Assembly: GCA_029077775.1 (NCBI GenBank)
Contig: JAQNCU010000230.1
Coordinates: 1-5,285, forward strand
Origin: Acidocella sp.
GTDB taxonomy: Bacteria; Pseudomonadota; Alphaproteobacteria; Acetobacterales; Acetobacteraceae
DNA length: 5,285 bases
Direction: 5' to 3'
A program made the position numbers and the translations under genes. This document shows, piece by piece, positions 1-5,285 of this stretch (position 1 is its first letter; each line of letters opens with the position of its first letter). Under the pieces are notes generated by a model, which was given only the letters and a program-made list of their open reading frames with translations, ran no database searches and was not told where the DNA came from.

Positions 1-380
1 TGGAATTATGCTGCGCGATCCGCAAGACCAACCCGCTGGACGAGGCACTGACAGGGTTTGAGGCGTGGATTACCGGGCGTAAGCGTGTGCAAGGCGGGGC
101 GCGAGCACAGTTGGAGATGATCCAGCCGGGCGAGGATGGGCGGATGACGGTAAACCCGCTGGCCTTTTGGGACGATGCCGCGCTGGATGAGTATTTCCGC
201 GTCCATGATTTGCCGCGTCATGAATTACAGGCGCAAGGGTATACCTCGATCGGCTGCGCGACCTGCACCGTGAAACCCCAGCCGGGTGAGGATAAACGCG
301 CCGGGCGCTGGGCCGGGCAGGCGAAAACGGAATGCGGCATCCATATGCCGCGGCTGGAAAAAATGGCGTGGGAGATATGA
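1..380 (+). CDS. cysH: Assimilatory adenylylsulfate (APS) reductase, iron-sulfur type; 5'-truncated by window edge
   Basis: Reduces activated sulfate (APS, possibly also PAPS) to sulfite with thioredoxin or glutaredoxin as electron donor, in the cytoplasm, as part of cysteine biosynthesis. The reading frame is open from base 3 to the TGA at 378-380, giving 125 visible codons, about the C-terminal half of a family protein of roughly 240 residues. The visible part carries the CCAIRK motif (Cys codons at 9-14) and a second pair, CATC (Cys codons at 255-257 and 264-266). The spacing is Cys-Cys-X80-Cys-X2-Cys, which in this family binds a [4Fe-4S] cluster and marks enzymes that accept APS; the PAPS-only E. 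coli type lacks these cysteines. The C-terminal ECGIH motif (330-344) carries the catalytic cysteine that forms the thiosulfonate intermediate, and it follows the usual RAGRW stretch. The N-terminal nucleotide-binding part lies outside the window. The gene overlaps cysI by four bases, so the two are probably co-translated. Databases often label such proteins PAPS reductase; the cluster motif argues for APS. Confidence 0.95.
   Translation, partial: ELCCAIRKTNPLDEALTGFEAWITGRKRVQGGARAQLEMIQPGEDGRMTVNPLAFWDDAALDEYFRVHDLPRHELQAQGYTSIGCATCTVKPQPGEDKRAGRWAGQAKTECGIHMPRLEKMAWEI
370..374 (+). promoter_or_regulatory. Probable ribosome binding site for cysI, inside the end of cysH
   Basis: The string GGGAG sits only 2 bases before the ATG at 377 but 8 bases before an in-frame GTG at 383. 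Normal Shine-Dalgarno spacing would therefore favour GTG-383, while the ATGA overlap with the cysH stop favours ATG-377 through translational coupling. The two starts differ by two residues only, so the mature protein is hardly affected. Confidence 0.45.
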
Positions 381-2044
381 GCGTGAGCGACACCCCCGAA
401 ACCTTGAGCGTGAATGAGACGATCAAGACCAAAAGCCGGTTTTTGCGCGGCACGCTGGCCGAGGGGTTGGCGGTGGCGGAAAGCGGCGCGATTTCAGACG
501 ATGACCAGCAGCTGATCAAATTCCACGGCATTTATTTGCAGGATGACCGGGATTTGCGGGCCGAGCGGGCCAAGCGCAAGCTCGATAAGGCGTATAGCTT
601 CATGGCCCGGCTGCGGGTGCCGGGCGGCGTGCTCTCAGCCCCGCAATATCTGGCGATGGACAGGCTGGCCGATGAGCGGGGCAACCACACGCTACGCCTG
701 ACGACGCGGCAATCCATCCAGTTCCATGGCGTGATCAAGACCAATTTGCGGCCTGCTTTGCGGCAGATCGATAAGGTGTTGCTGGATACCATCGCCGCCT
801 GCGGGGATGTGAACCGCAACGTCATGTGCACGCCCAATGAATTCGCGGGGGCGGTTTACGCCCAGGCGGAGGCGACGGCGCGCGCGATTTCTTCCCATTT
901 GCTGCCACATTCCCATGCGTGGCGGGAGATTTTTATCGACGATGAAAAGGTAACCGCCGAGGCCGAGGCCGAGCCGGTTTATGGCGCGACGTATTTGCCG
1001 CGCAAGTTCAAGATCGCCATCGCTGTGCCGCCGCAGAACGATGTGGATGTGTTCGCGCATGATCTCTCCTATATCGCGATCGTCGAGGATGGGCGGTTGG
1101 TGGGGTATAATGTCGTGGTGGGTGGCGGCATGGGGGCGACCCATGGCGATGCGCAGACATATCCGCGTGTGGGCGATGTGATCGGGTTTTGCCGCATTGC
1201 GGAGGCGGTGGCTGTGGCGGAGGCGGTGGTGACCGCACAACGCGATTTTGGCAACCGGTCCAACCGGCGGCGGGCGCGGTTGAAATACACCATCGAGGAT
1301 CGCGGGCTGGCATGGTTTGTGGCCGAGGTGAATAAGCGGCTGGCCGTGAAGCTCGAACCGGCGCGGCCCTTTGCCTTCAGCGGCAATGGCGACCGGATGG
1401 GCTGGCTGACCGGCGATGACGGGCGGCACCATCTGACCCTGTTCATCGAGAATGGACGGGTGGCGGATATCGGCGATTGGCGGTTGAAGGCGGCGTTGAA
1501 GGAGATCGCCGGGACGCTGGATGTGTCGTTCATCATCACGCCGAACCAGAACCTGATCATCGCGCGGGCCGATGATGCTGGGCGGGCGGCGATTGAGGCG
1601 ATATTGGCGGCGCATGGGGTGAGGCTGCGGGCCTCGGTGCTGCGCGAGGCGGCGATGGCCTGTGTGGCGCTGCCGACCTGCGCGCTGGCGCTGACCGAGA
1701 GCGAGCGGTATCTGCCGGGGCTGATCACCAAGCTCGATGCGCTGCTGGCCGAACACGGGCTGGACAAACAGGCGATCACCGTGCGGATGACAGGCTGCCC
1801 GAATGGCTGCGCGCGGCCCTATATCGCGGAAATCGGGTTCGTGGGGCGTAACCCGGGGCGGTATAATCTGCATCTGGGCGGCGCGCATGATGGCTCGCGG
1901 GTTGCGCCGTTATACCGGGAGGATGCCGATGAGGCGGCGATATTGGGGATATTGGGGGCGTTATTCGCCGATTATGCCAAGGCGCGTGAACAGGGTGAAA
2001 CATTCGGTGATTTCACGGTGCGGCGGGGCGTGGTGGCTCTTTGA
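377..2044 (+). CDS. cysI: Assimilatory sulfite reductase, hemoprotein (beta) subunit
   Basis: Six-electron reduction of sulfite to sulfide at a siroheme coupled to a [4Fe-4S] cluster, the step after CysH in cysteine synthesis; cytoplasmic. The protein has 555 residues against 570 for E. coli CysI. The N-terminal signature KFHGIYLQDDRD lies at 48-59. The four cluster/siroheme cysteines are at 429 and 435 (CVALPTC) and at 474 and 478 (CPNGC), a constant five residues before E. coli Cys434, 440, 479 and 483. Basic residues expected to hold siroheme and sulfite are present: Arg78, Arg147 (CGDVNRN), Lys210 and Lys212. The fold should be two ferredoxin-like half-domains (about 70-140 and 340-410) alternating with two siroheme/cluster domains. 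ATG-377 is chosen because it overlaps the cysH stop as ATGA; an upstream in-frame ATG at 332 lies deep inside cysH and is unlikely, and GTG-383 is a close alternative. No cysJ lies downstream, so the reductant could be a distant flavoprotein or ferredoxin. The related nitrite reductases are less likely given the match to CysI and the cysH neighbour. The 3' end overlaps the convergent MFS gene. Confidence 0.95.
   Translation: MSVSDTPETLSVNETIKTKSRFLRGTLAEGLAVAESGAISDDDQQLIKFHGIYLQDDRDLRAERAKRKLDKAYSFMARLRVPGGVLSAPQYLAMDRLADERGNHTLRLTTRQSIQFHGVIKTNLRPALRQIDKVLLDTIAACGDVNRNVMCTPNEFAGAVYAQAEATARAISSHLLPHSHAWREIFIDDEKVTAEAEAEPVYGATYLPRKFKIAIAVPPQNDVDVFAHDLSYIAIVEDGRLVGYNVVVGGGMGATHGDAQTYPRVGDVIGFCRIAEAVAVAEAVVTAQRDFGNRSNRRRARLKYTIEDRGLAWFVAEVNKRLAVKLEPARPFAFSGNGDRMGWLTGDDGRHHLTLFIENGRVADIGDWRLKAALKEIAGTLDVSFIITPNQNLIIARADDAGRAAIEAILAAHGVRLRASVLREAAMACVALPTCALALTESERYLPGLITKLDALLAEHGLDKQAITVRMTGCPNGCARPYIAEIGFVGRNPGRYNLHLGGAHDGSRVAPLYREDADEAAILGILGALFADYAKAREQGETFGDFTVRRGVVAL
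2013..2044. other. Convergent 3'-end overlap of cysI and the MFS gene
   Basis: The MFS stop codon (complement of 2013-2015) lies inside cysI and the cysI stop (2042-2044) lies inside the MFS frame, so 32 bases code on both strands. On the MFS side this encodes roughly the last ten residues, the proline-rich tail KEPPRPAAP; on the cysI side it encodes the end of the protein, finishing VVAL. No GC hairpin followed by a T run is visible in or next to the overlap on either strand. Confidence 0.9.
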
Positions 2045-3476
2045 CGTGATGGCCGCTTAGGGCCTCGCCAGCATCTGGGCGCAGGCGCAGGCTGTAGGGT
2101 ACTGCGAGGGCAGCGACGGCGCCCACGATGAGGAAGGCGAGCGCGTAATCTGACCGTGTAGCGGTGGCATGGTGGTGTGCGCGGGCCGAAATTTCGAGGA
2201 TCGCGGCGCCGATGACGATGCCAAGCGTGAGGGTAAGCTGCTGGATGGTGGCGTAAAGCGTGGTGGCGGCGGACATTCTGGCGCGCGGGATGTCGCCATA
2301 AGCGATGGTATTAAACGCGGTAAATTGCAGGGAGCGGAAGAAGCCGCTGAGCAGCAGCACGCTGTCGAGCAGCAGGAGGGGCCAGGTGGGCTGGAAGGCG
2401 GCGCAAATGGCGATGCTGCCAGCGGCGAAAATACCGTTGACGGTCAGCACCGCGCGAAAGCCGAAGCGGCGCAATAAAGGTTGCGCGGCGGGTTTCATCG
2501 CCAAAGCGCCGACCGCCGAGACGAAGGTGGTGAGGCCACTTTTTAACGGCGAATCGCCAAAGCCAAGTTGCAGCATCAACGGCAGCAGGAACGGCATGGC
2601 CCCCACCGCGATGCGAAACAGGCTGCCAGCGACCACGGAATTCGTGAATGTGGCGATCCGTAGCAATGACAGATCAAGGATGGGGTGCGGGTGGCGGGCG
2701 GCGTGTCGGAGATAGATCAACGCGCAGGCAAGGCCAATGGCGAGCGCCGTGATGGTCCAGGATAAGGGCACAAGGCCGCGGCCTATGGTCTCGAACCCGG
2801 CCATGAAGGCGGCCATGGCGAACCCGGTGAGCAGAAGGCCCCGCCAATCCAGCAGGCCGCCGCGCTCAGGGTCGCGGCTTTCAGCGATGAACAGGCTGAC
2901 AGCGATGACGCCGATAATGCCGATGGGCAGGTTGATGCCAAAGACCCAGCGCCATGATGTGTATGTGACGATGAAGCCGCCGAGCGGCGGGCCGAGGATG
3001 GGGCCGATCAAGGCTGGCATGGTGAGCCACGACATGGCGGCGACCATCTGCGCGCGGCTGACCGACCGCAACAATAACAACCGGCCGACCGGCAGCATCA
3101 TGGCACCACCCAGGCCCTGGACGATGCGCGCGGCCACCATGGTGCCGAGATTGGGGGCGAGGCCGCACAGCACCGAGCCGATGGTAAAGACGATGATGGC
3201 GGCGCGGAATATCAGCCGCGCGCCGAAATGATCCGCCACCCAGCCGCTGGCCGGGATAAAAACCGCGAGGCTGATGAGATAGGAGGTCAGCGTCACGCTC
3301 ATATGCAACGGTTGGGCGTGGAAGCTGTGCGCCATGGCGGGCAAGGCCGTGGCGATGACTGTGGAGTCAATATTCTGCATGAACAAGGCGATGGCGACGA
3401 TGGCGGCGGTGAGCCGCATGCGCCCAACGGTTATGACAGGCTCGGCGTCAGGGTCAGGGTCAGGGATGGTATTCAT
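2013..3476 (-). CDS. MFS drug:H+ antiporter of the DHA2 (14-helix) type
   Basis: An inner-membrane proton-driven exporter; the substrate cannot be read from the sequence. At 487 residues it fits DHA2 transporters such as MdtD. Family motifs in order: NIDSTVIATALPAMA at 35-49 (motif D1 type), GWVADHFGARLIF at 78-90 (motif A, helix 2-3 loop), RIVQGLGGAMMLPVGR at 117-132 (motif B with its Arg), IGPILGPPLGGF at 157-168 (motif C, typical of antiporters) and WRWVFGINLPIG at 175-186, characteristic of DHA2. About 14 hydrophobic stretches can be drawn by eye, from residue 22 to about 462. A short cytoplasmic N-terminus holds a (Asp-Pro) repeat, and the C-terminal tail after residue 465 is hydrophilic. 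ATG-3476 lies 7 bases after the DUF971 gene stop with only a weak ribosome binding site; Met20 (codon at 3419-3417) is an alternative start that would remove the repeat. It is likely the last gene of the minus-strand operon. No partner membrane-fusion protein gene is nearby. Family is secure; export of drugs is inferred. Confidence 0.93.
   Translation of the reverse strand: MNTIPDPDPDAEPVITVGRMRLTAAIVAIALFMQNIDSTVIATALPAMAHSFHAQPLHMSVTLTSYLISLAVFIPASGWVADHFGARLIFRAAIIVFTIGSVLCGLAPNLGTMVAARIVQGLGGAMMLPVGRLLLLRSVSRAQMVAAMSWLTMPALIGPILGPPLGGFIVTYTSWRWVFGINLPIGIIGVIAVSLFIAESRDPERGGLLDWRGLLLTGFAMAAFMAGFETIGRGLVPLSWTITALAIGLACALIYLRHAARHPHPILDLSLLRIATFTNSVVAGSLFRIAVGAMPFLLPLMLQLGFGDSPLKSGLTTFVSAVGALAMKPAAQPLLRRFGFRAVLTVNGIFAAGSIAICAAFQPTWPLLLLDSVLLLSGFFRSLQFTAFNTIAYGDIPRARMSAATTLYATIQQLTLTLGIVIGAAILEISARAHHHATATRSDYALAFLIVGAVAALAVPYSLRLRPDAGEALSGHHVKEPPRPAAP
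3447..3464. repeat. Three tandem copies of a GTCAGG hexamer
   Basis: GTCAGG occurs three times without interruption on the + strand, inside the N-terminal coding region of the MFS gene. On the coding strand it reads as alternating Asp and Pro codons (PDPDPDAEP, residues 5-13). The unit is a multiple of three, so a change in copy number would lengthen or shorten the tail without breaking the frame. Confidence 0.85.
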
Positions 3477-3483
3477 GCGCCAG

Positions 3484-3831
3484 CTACCGGGACAGGCCAG
3501 ACGCCTCTAGCAGTGCGAGGTAGCGCCGCCATAAAGCAGGCTGGTCGCGGCCGAGTTGGCGTAGATAATCCCATGAGAAAATGCCGGTATCATGGCCATC
3601 AGAGAAGGTCAGGCGAATGGCGTAATTGCCCGTGGGTTCGATGCCGGTGATGGCGATTTGCTTTTTGCCCGCAACCAATTTGCGGCCAGCCGGGGTGTGG
3701 CCTGTAACCTCGGCGCTGGGGCTTTGCACGCGCAGAAATTCCGCCGCAAGACTGAGTGTGTAGCCATCTTCGAAGTCGATTTCCAGCAGGTTTTCAGCAC
3801 GGCGCAGCTTGATCGTGGTCGGGCTGATCAC
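3484..3831 (-). CDS. DUF971 (GBBH-like N-terminal domain) protein
   Basis: A 115-residue soluble protein consisting of one DUF971 domain (also called the gamma-butyrobetaine hydroxylase-like N-terminal domain). The diagnostic block is the FSDGHDTGIFSWDYL stretch at residues 76-90, preceded by SAEVTGH at 39-45. The catalytic oxygenase domain of true gamma-butyrobetaine hydroxylase is absent, so database names suggesting carnitine synthesis would be misleading. The protein has no cysteines, so the zinc site seen in the eukaryotic enzyme's N-terminal domain cannot form in that way. DUF971 is also fused to Mrp/ApbC-type P-loop proteins such as plant HCF101, which handle Fe-S clusters; a role near Fe-S metabolism is therefore a guess. 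The start is GTG at 3831-3829, overlapping the upstream Trm112-like stop as GTGA, with no Shine-Dalgarno sequence before it, so translation is probably coupled. The stop is TAG, 7 bases before the MFS start. Exact function unknown. Confidence 0.88.
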   Translation of the reverse strand: MISPTTIKLRRAENLLEIDFEDGYTLSLAAEFLRVQSPSAEVTGHTPAGRKLVAGKKQIAITGIEPTGNYAIRLTFSDGHDTGIFSWDYLRQLGRDQPALWRRYLALLEASGLSR

Positions 3832-4019
3832 GGCGCAATGATACGCGCTTCATCGGCCAGCATGACGGGGATGCCGCCACGGATGGGATAGGCAAGCCCG
3901 GCTTTGGCGCTGACCAGCTCGCCGCGCGCCACATCATAGGTCAGCGGGCCGCGCGTGACCGGACAGACCAGGATTTCGAGCAGCCTGGGGTCGAGGGGGG
4001 TATGGGGCTCGTCATCCAT
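3828..4019 (-). CDS. UPF0434 / Trm112-like small protein (YcaR family)
   Basis: A 63-residue protein matching the YcaR/UPF0434 family: LLEILVCPVTRGPL at 13-26, AGLAYPIRGGIPVML at 40-54, then DEAR. True Trm112 proteins are small activating subunits of methyltransferases that modify tRNA, rRNA or release factors; whether the bacterial short forms do this is not settled. Only one cysteine (Cys19) remains where E. coli YcaR has CPVC and a further cysteine, so a zinc site of the Trm112 kind is not expected here. I recall the Cys-to-Thr change as common in alphaproteobacterial members. The ATG at 4019-4017 has a good Shine-Dalgarno sequence, AAGGA, 8 bases upstream, the best in this operon. The gene lies 15 bases after the LON-domain gene and overlaps the DUF971 gene by four bases. 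Family assignment is firm, function open. Confidence 0.92.
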   Translation of the reverse strand: MDDEPHTPLDPRLLEILVCPVTRGPLTYDVARGELVSAKAGLAYPIRGGIPVMLADEARIIAP

Positions 4020-4027
4020 ATACGTGG

Positions 4028-4032
4028 TCCTT
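4028..4032 (-). promoter_or_regulatory. Ribosome binding site of the Trm112-like gene
   Basis: AAGGA on the minus strand, 8 bases before the ATG at 4019, in the only intergenic gap of more than 7 bases in the operon. It supports this start and suggests the small protein is translated independently of the LON-domain gene, whereas the other genes of the operon have weak or no recognisable sites. Confidence 0.7.
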
Positions 4033-4034
4033 GT

Positions 4035-4718
4035 TCAGCTTGCTTTCGGGGGGTGGTCGTCATCATCGTCGTCATGGCCGCCATCGAAGGCGTTGATTTC
4101 AAGCAAAGCGAGCAAAGCGCGGGCGCGTTCAGCCTCGTCCCTTGCTTCCAGCAATGCCTGTTTTTCATCGGCATCGAACGGGCAGGCCATGCATAGTGAC
4201 ACCACGAGCGTGGGGTCTGGCATGGTGGAGATGGCGTCCCAATTCGCCTCAACCCCGGCATTGGCAAAGTACCGGCGCAATGCCTCCAAAAGGTCAGCAC
4301 GGGCATAAGGGAGTGCCTCGGCCGGTGGGACGCTGATATCAGCGGCGAACCCGCCAAGTGCTGCGCGGACCCGTCGATAGCCACGCAAAGGCTCGATCTC
4401 CTCGACTATGGTGAAGCGGATCAGGCCCGTCAGGGTGATGAGGTAGCGCCCGTCATCGGTCTCACTAAAGGAGGAGATCCGGCCGAGGCAGCCGATGCGG
4501 TACAGGCCGGGGCCTGTATCCCCAGCGCCGAGACGCTTATCGGGCTGGACCATGCCGAACATGCGGCCTGTCGCCATGGCGTCATCGACCATGGCAAGGT
4601 AGCGCGGCTCGAAAATATTCAGTGGCAGACGCCCGCCCGGGAGCAGAAGCGCGCCCGTGAGCGGGAAGACCGCGAATTCCTCCGGAAGATCGGCCAGGTC
4701 TTGGGTATGTACGGTCAT
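4035..4718 (-). CDS. Stand-alone LON substrate-binding-domain protein
   Basis: A 227-residue cytoplasmic protein made of the LON N-terminal (substrate-binding) domain only, without the AAA+ ATPase or the Ser-Lys protease domain of Lon. The opening FAVFPLTGALLLPGGRLPLNIFEPRY region (15-40) is the family signature, followed by the MVDDAMATGRMFGMVQP stretch (43-59) and the GCLGRISSFSETDDGRYLITLTG beta-rich block (76-98). The second half is helical, with a Cys-x2-Cys pair at 176 and 179 (LCMACPF) and a helix rich in Glu, Ala and Arg at 183-208. It ends in an acidic tail with six consecutive Asp residues (216-221). In Lon this domain recognises unfolded substrates, so a receptor or adaptor role is inferred, not shown. 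The ATG at 4718 follows the cnoX stop by 7 bases with no good Shine-Dalgarno sequence, so coupling to cnoX is likely. Databases may call it an ATP-dependent protease; the sequence gives no support for proteolysis. Confidence 0.93.
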   Translation of the reverse strand: MTVHTQDLADLPEEFAVFPLTGALLLPGGRLPLNIFEPRYLAMVDDAMATGRMFGMVQPDKRLGAGDTGPGLYRIGCLGRISSFSETDDGRYLITLTGLIRFTIVEEIEPLRGYRRVRAALGGFAADISVPPAEALPYARADLLEALRRYFANAGVEANWDAISTMPDPTLVVSLCMACPFDADEKQALLEARDEAERARALLALLEINAFDGGHDDDDDDHPPKAS

Positions 4719-4725
4719 AATATGA

Positions 4726-5285
4726 TCAGCGGAACAGTAGGGCGGAGAGTTTTCGGCGGGCGGCCATGGTGGCGGCGTCGTCGAACCCCCATGCCTCGAA
4801 GAACTTCAGCAATTGCAGCCGCGCGGCATCCTCCCGCCAGGTGCGATCACGGCGCACGATGTCCAGCAGGGCGTCTGCCGCTTCCTCCCGCGCGCCGGAG
4901 GCATTGAGCGCGGTTGCGAGGTCGTAACGGGCTGCGAGATCGTCCGCGTTGGCGGCAAGCCGTGCTTCCAGTCCGATGCGGGCGGCCTGTGCGGCGCGAC
5001 CCTCAGCGGCCAGCGCAAGCGCGGCGCGTGCACCTGTGATCTCAGCGTGGTCGGCAAGGTTTGGCGGGATTTCGGCCAGGATGTCGGTTGCCTGGTCTTC
5101 ATCGCCCAACGCCAGCAACGCGCGGATGAGACCGCCCCAGGCTTCCGGTTTTTCACGGTCCTGCTGGATGGCGGCGGCAAACATGCTGGCTGCCTGCTCA
5201 TGCTCGTTTTGCTCAAGCAAAGCCTTGCCCTCGGCGATGAGGTCGGCACCTGGGGCGGCGGTGCCCGCGAGTTTCAGCAACGAGT
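4726..5285 (-). CDS. cnoX: Chaperedoxin CnoX/YbbN, C-terminal TPR part; 5'-truncated by window edge
   Basis: CnoX proteins join an N-terminal thioredoxin-like domain to TPR repeats; they hold oxidised or unfolding proteins and pass them to DnaK and GroEL/ES. The visible 186 or so codons run open to the window edge and cover only the TPR part. Helical repeat pairs rich in Ala, Leu and Glu fill the first two thirds (for example EGKALLEQNEHEQAASMF), and the C-terminus shows the family hallmark: DRTWREDAARLQLLKFFEAWG followed by RRKLSALLFR. That ending is shared with E. coli YbbN (284 residues). The thioredoxin domain, including its active-site or degenerate CxxC region, should lie just beyond base 5285, so redox activity cannot be judged here. 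A TTG at 5280-5278 could be read as a start but falls at the expected linker between the domains, and the frame continues upstream. It is the first visible gene of the minus-strand set; the promoter is outside the window. An unrelated TPR protein is unlikely given the C-terminal motif. Confidence 0.88.
   Translation of the reverse strand, partial: SLLKLAGTAAPGADLIAEGKALLEQNEHEQAASMFAAAIQQDREKPEAWGGLIRALLALGDEDQATDILAEIPPNLADHAEITGARAALALAAEGRAAQAARIGLEARLAANADDLAARYDLATALNASGAREEAADALLDIVRRDRTWREDAARLQLLKFFEAWGFDDAATMAARRKLSALLFR

Noticed and set aside
70..531. Minus-strand frame of 153 codons across the cysH/cysI junction
   Set aside because: Opposite two conserved genes, low-complexity Arg/Pro/Ser content, no motif.
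1199..1229. 13-base direct repeat (GCGGAGGCGGTGG, offset 18 bases) inside cysI
   Set aside because: It encodes two AEAV stretches in an alanine- and valine-rich helix; from memory of the E. coli protein the region does not appear lengthened, so coincidence of GC-rich codons is the simpler reading.
692..1888. Long open frame on the minus strand (398 codons) antisense to cysI
   Set aside because: Its protein is rich in Arg, His, Pro and Gln with no recognisable domain, and it lies wholly opposite a well-conserved cysI; it is what GC-rich codon use produces on the opposite strand. The same holds for the 236-codon frame at 1069-1779.
2041..2110. Possible terminator hairpins just after cysI (GGCC...GGCC around 2050-2063 and GCGCAG repeats around 2077-2090)
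   Set aside because: Stems are at most four pairs with no T run on either strand, and the region codes for the MFS C-terminus.
2305..3231. Plus-strand open frames (2305-2715 and 2737-3231) opposite the MFS gene
   Set aside because: Compositions are biased to Arg, Met, Ala and Pro without family motifs, while the minus-strand frame has all DHA2 motifs in order.
4719..4725. Promoter in the gap between cnoX and the LON-domain gene
   Set aside because: The gap is only 7 bases and no convincing -35/-10 pair with proper spacing is seen in the adjacent coding sequence.

Overview
This looks like part of the chromosome of a GC-rich alphaproteobacterium. The UPF0434/Trm112 variant with its CPVTRGPL motif, and the run cnoX, LON-domain gene, Trm112-like gene, point to that class. 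Within it Acetobacteraceae or relatives are plausible, but this is a judgement from memory, not a search. Coding density is almost total: the longest gap between genes is 15 bases, and there are no RNA genes, mobile elements, CRISPR arrays or clear terminators. Both ends of the window cut through genes.

Left part (1-2044, + strand): the end of an assimilatory sulfur-reduction operon. The C-terminal half of cysH (iron-sulfur type adenylylsulfate reductase) is followed, with a 4-base ATGA overlap, by a complete cysI (siroheme sulfite reductase hemoprotein). Together they take activated sulfate to sulfite and then to sulfide for cysteine synthesis. No cysJ flavoprotein gene is visible, so the electron donor of the CysI protein is not shown here.

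Right part (2013-5285, - strand, read right to left): a tightly packed set of five genes. These are the C-terminal part of a CnoX/YbbN-type chaperedoxin (TPR region), a stand-alone LON substrate-binding-domain protein, a small UPF0434/Trm112-like protein, a DUF971 protein, and a 14-helix DHA2-type MFS exporter. In transcription order the junctions are a 7-base gap, a 15-base gap, a 4-base overlap and a 7-base gap, so one transcript is likely. The first genes suggest a protein quality-control or redox-repair theme. The exporter at the end has no obvious functional tie.

The two units converge and overlap by 32 bases: the last codons of the MFS gene lie antisense to the last codons of cysI. I see no dramatic new system. 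The points most worth a second look are the cnoX-LON-Trm112-DUF971 cluster as a possible functional module, and the overlapping convergent gene ends without a visible terminator.
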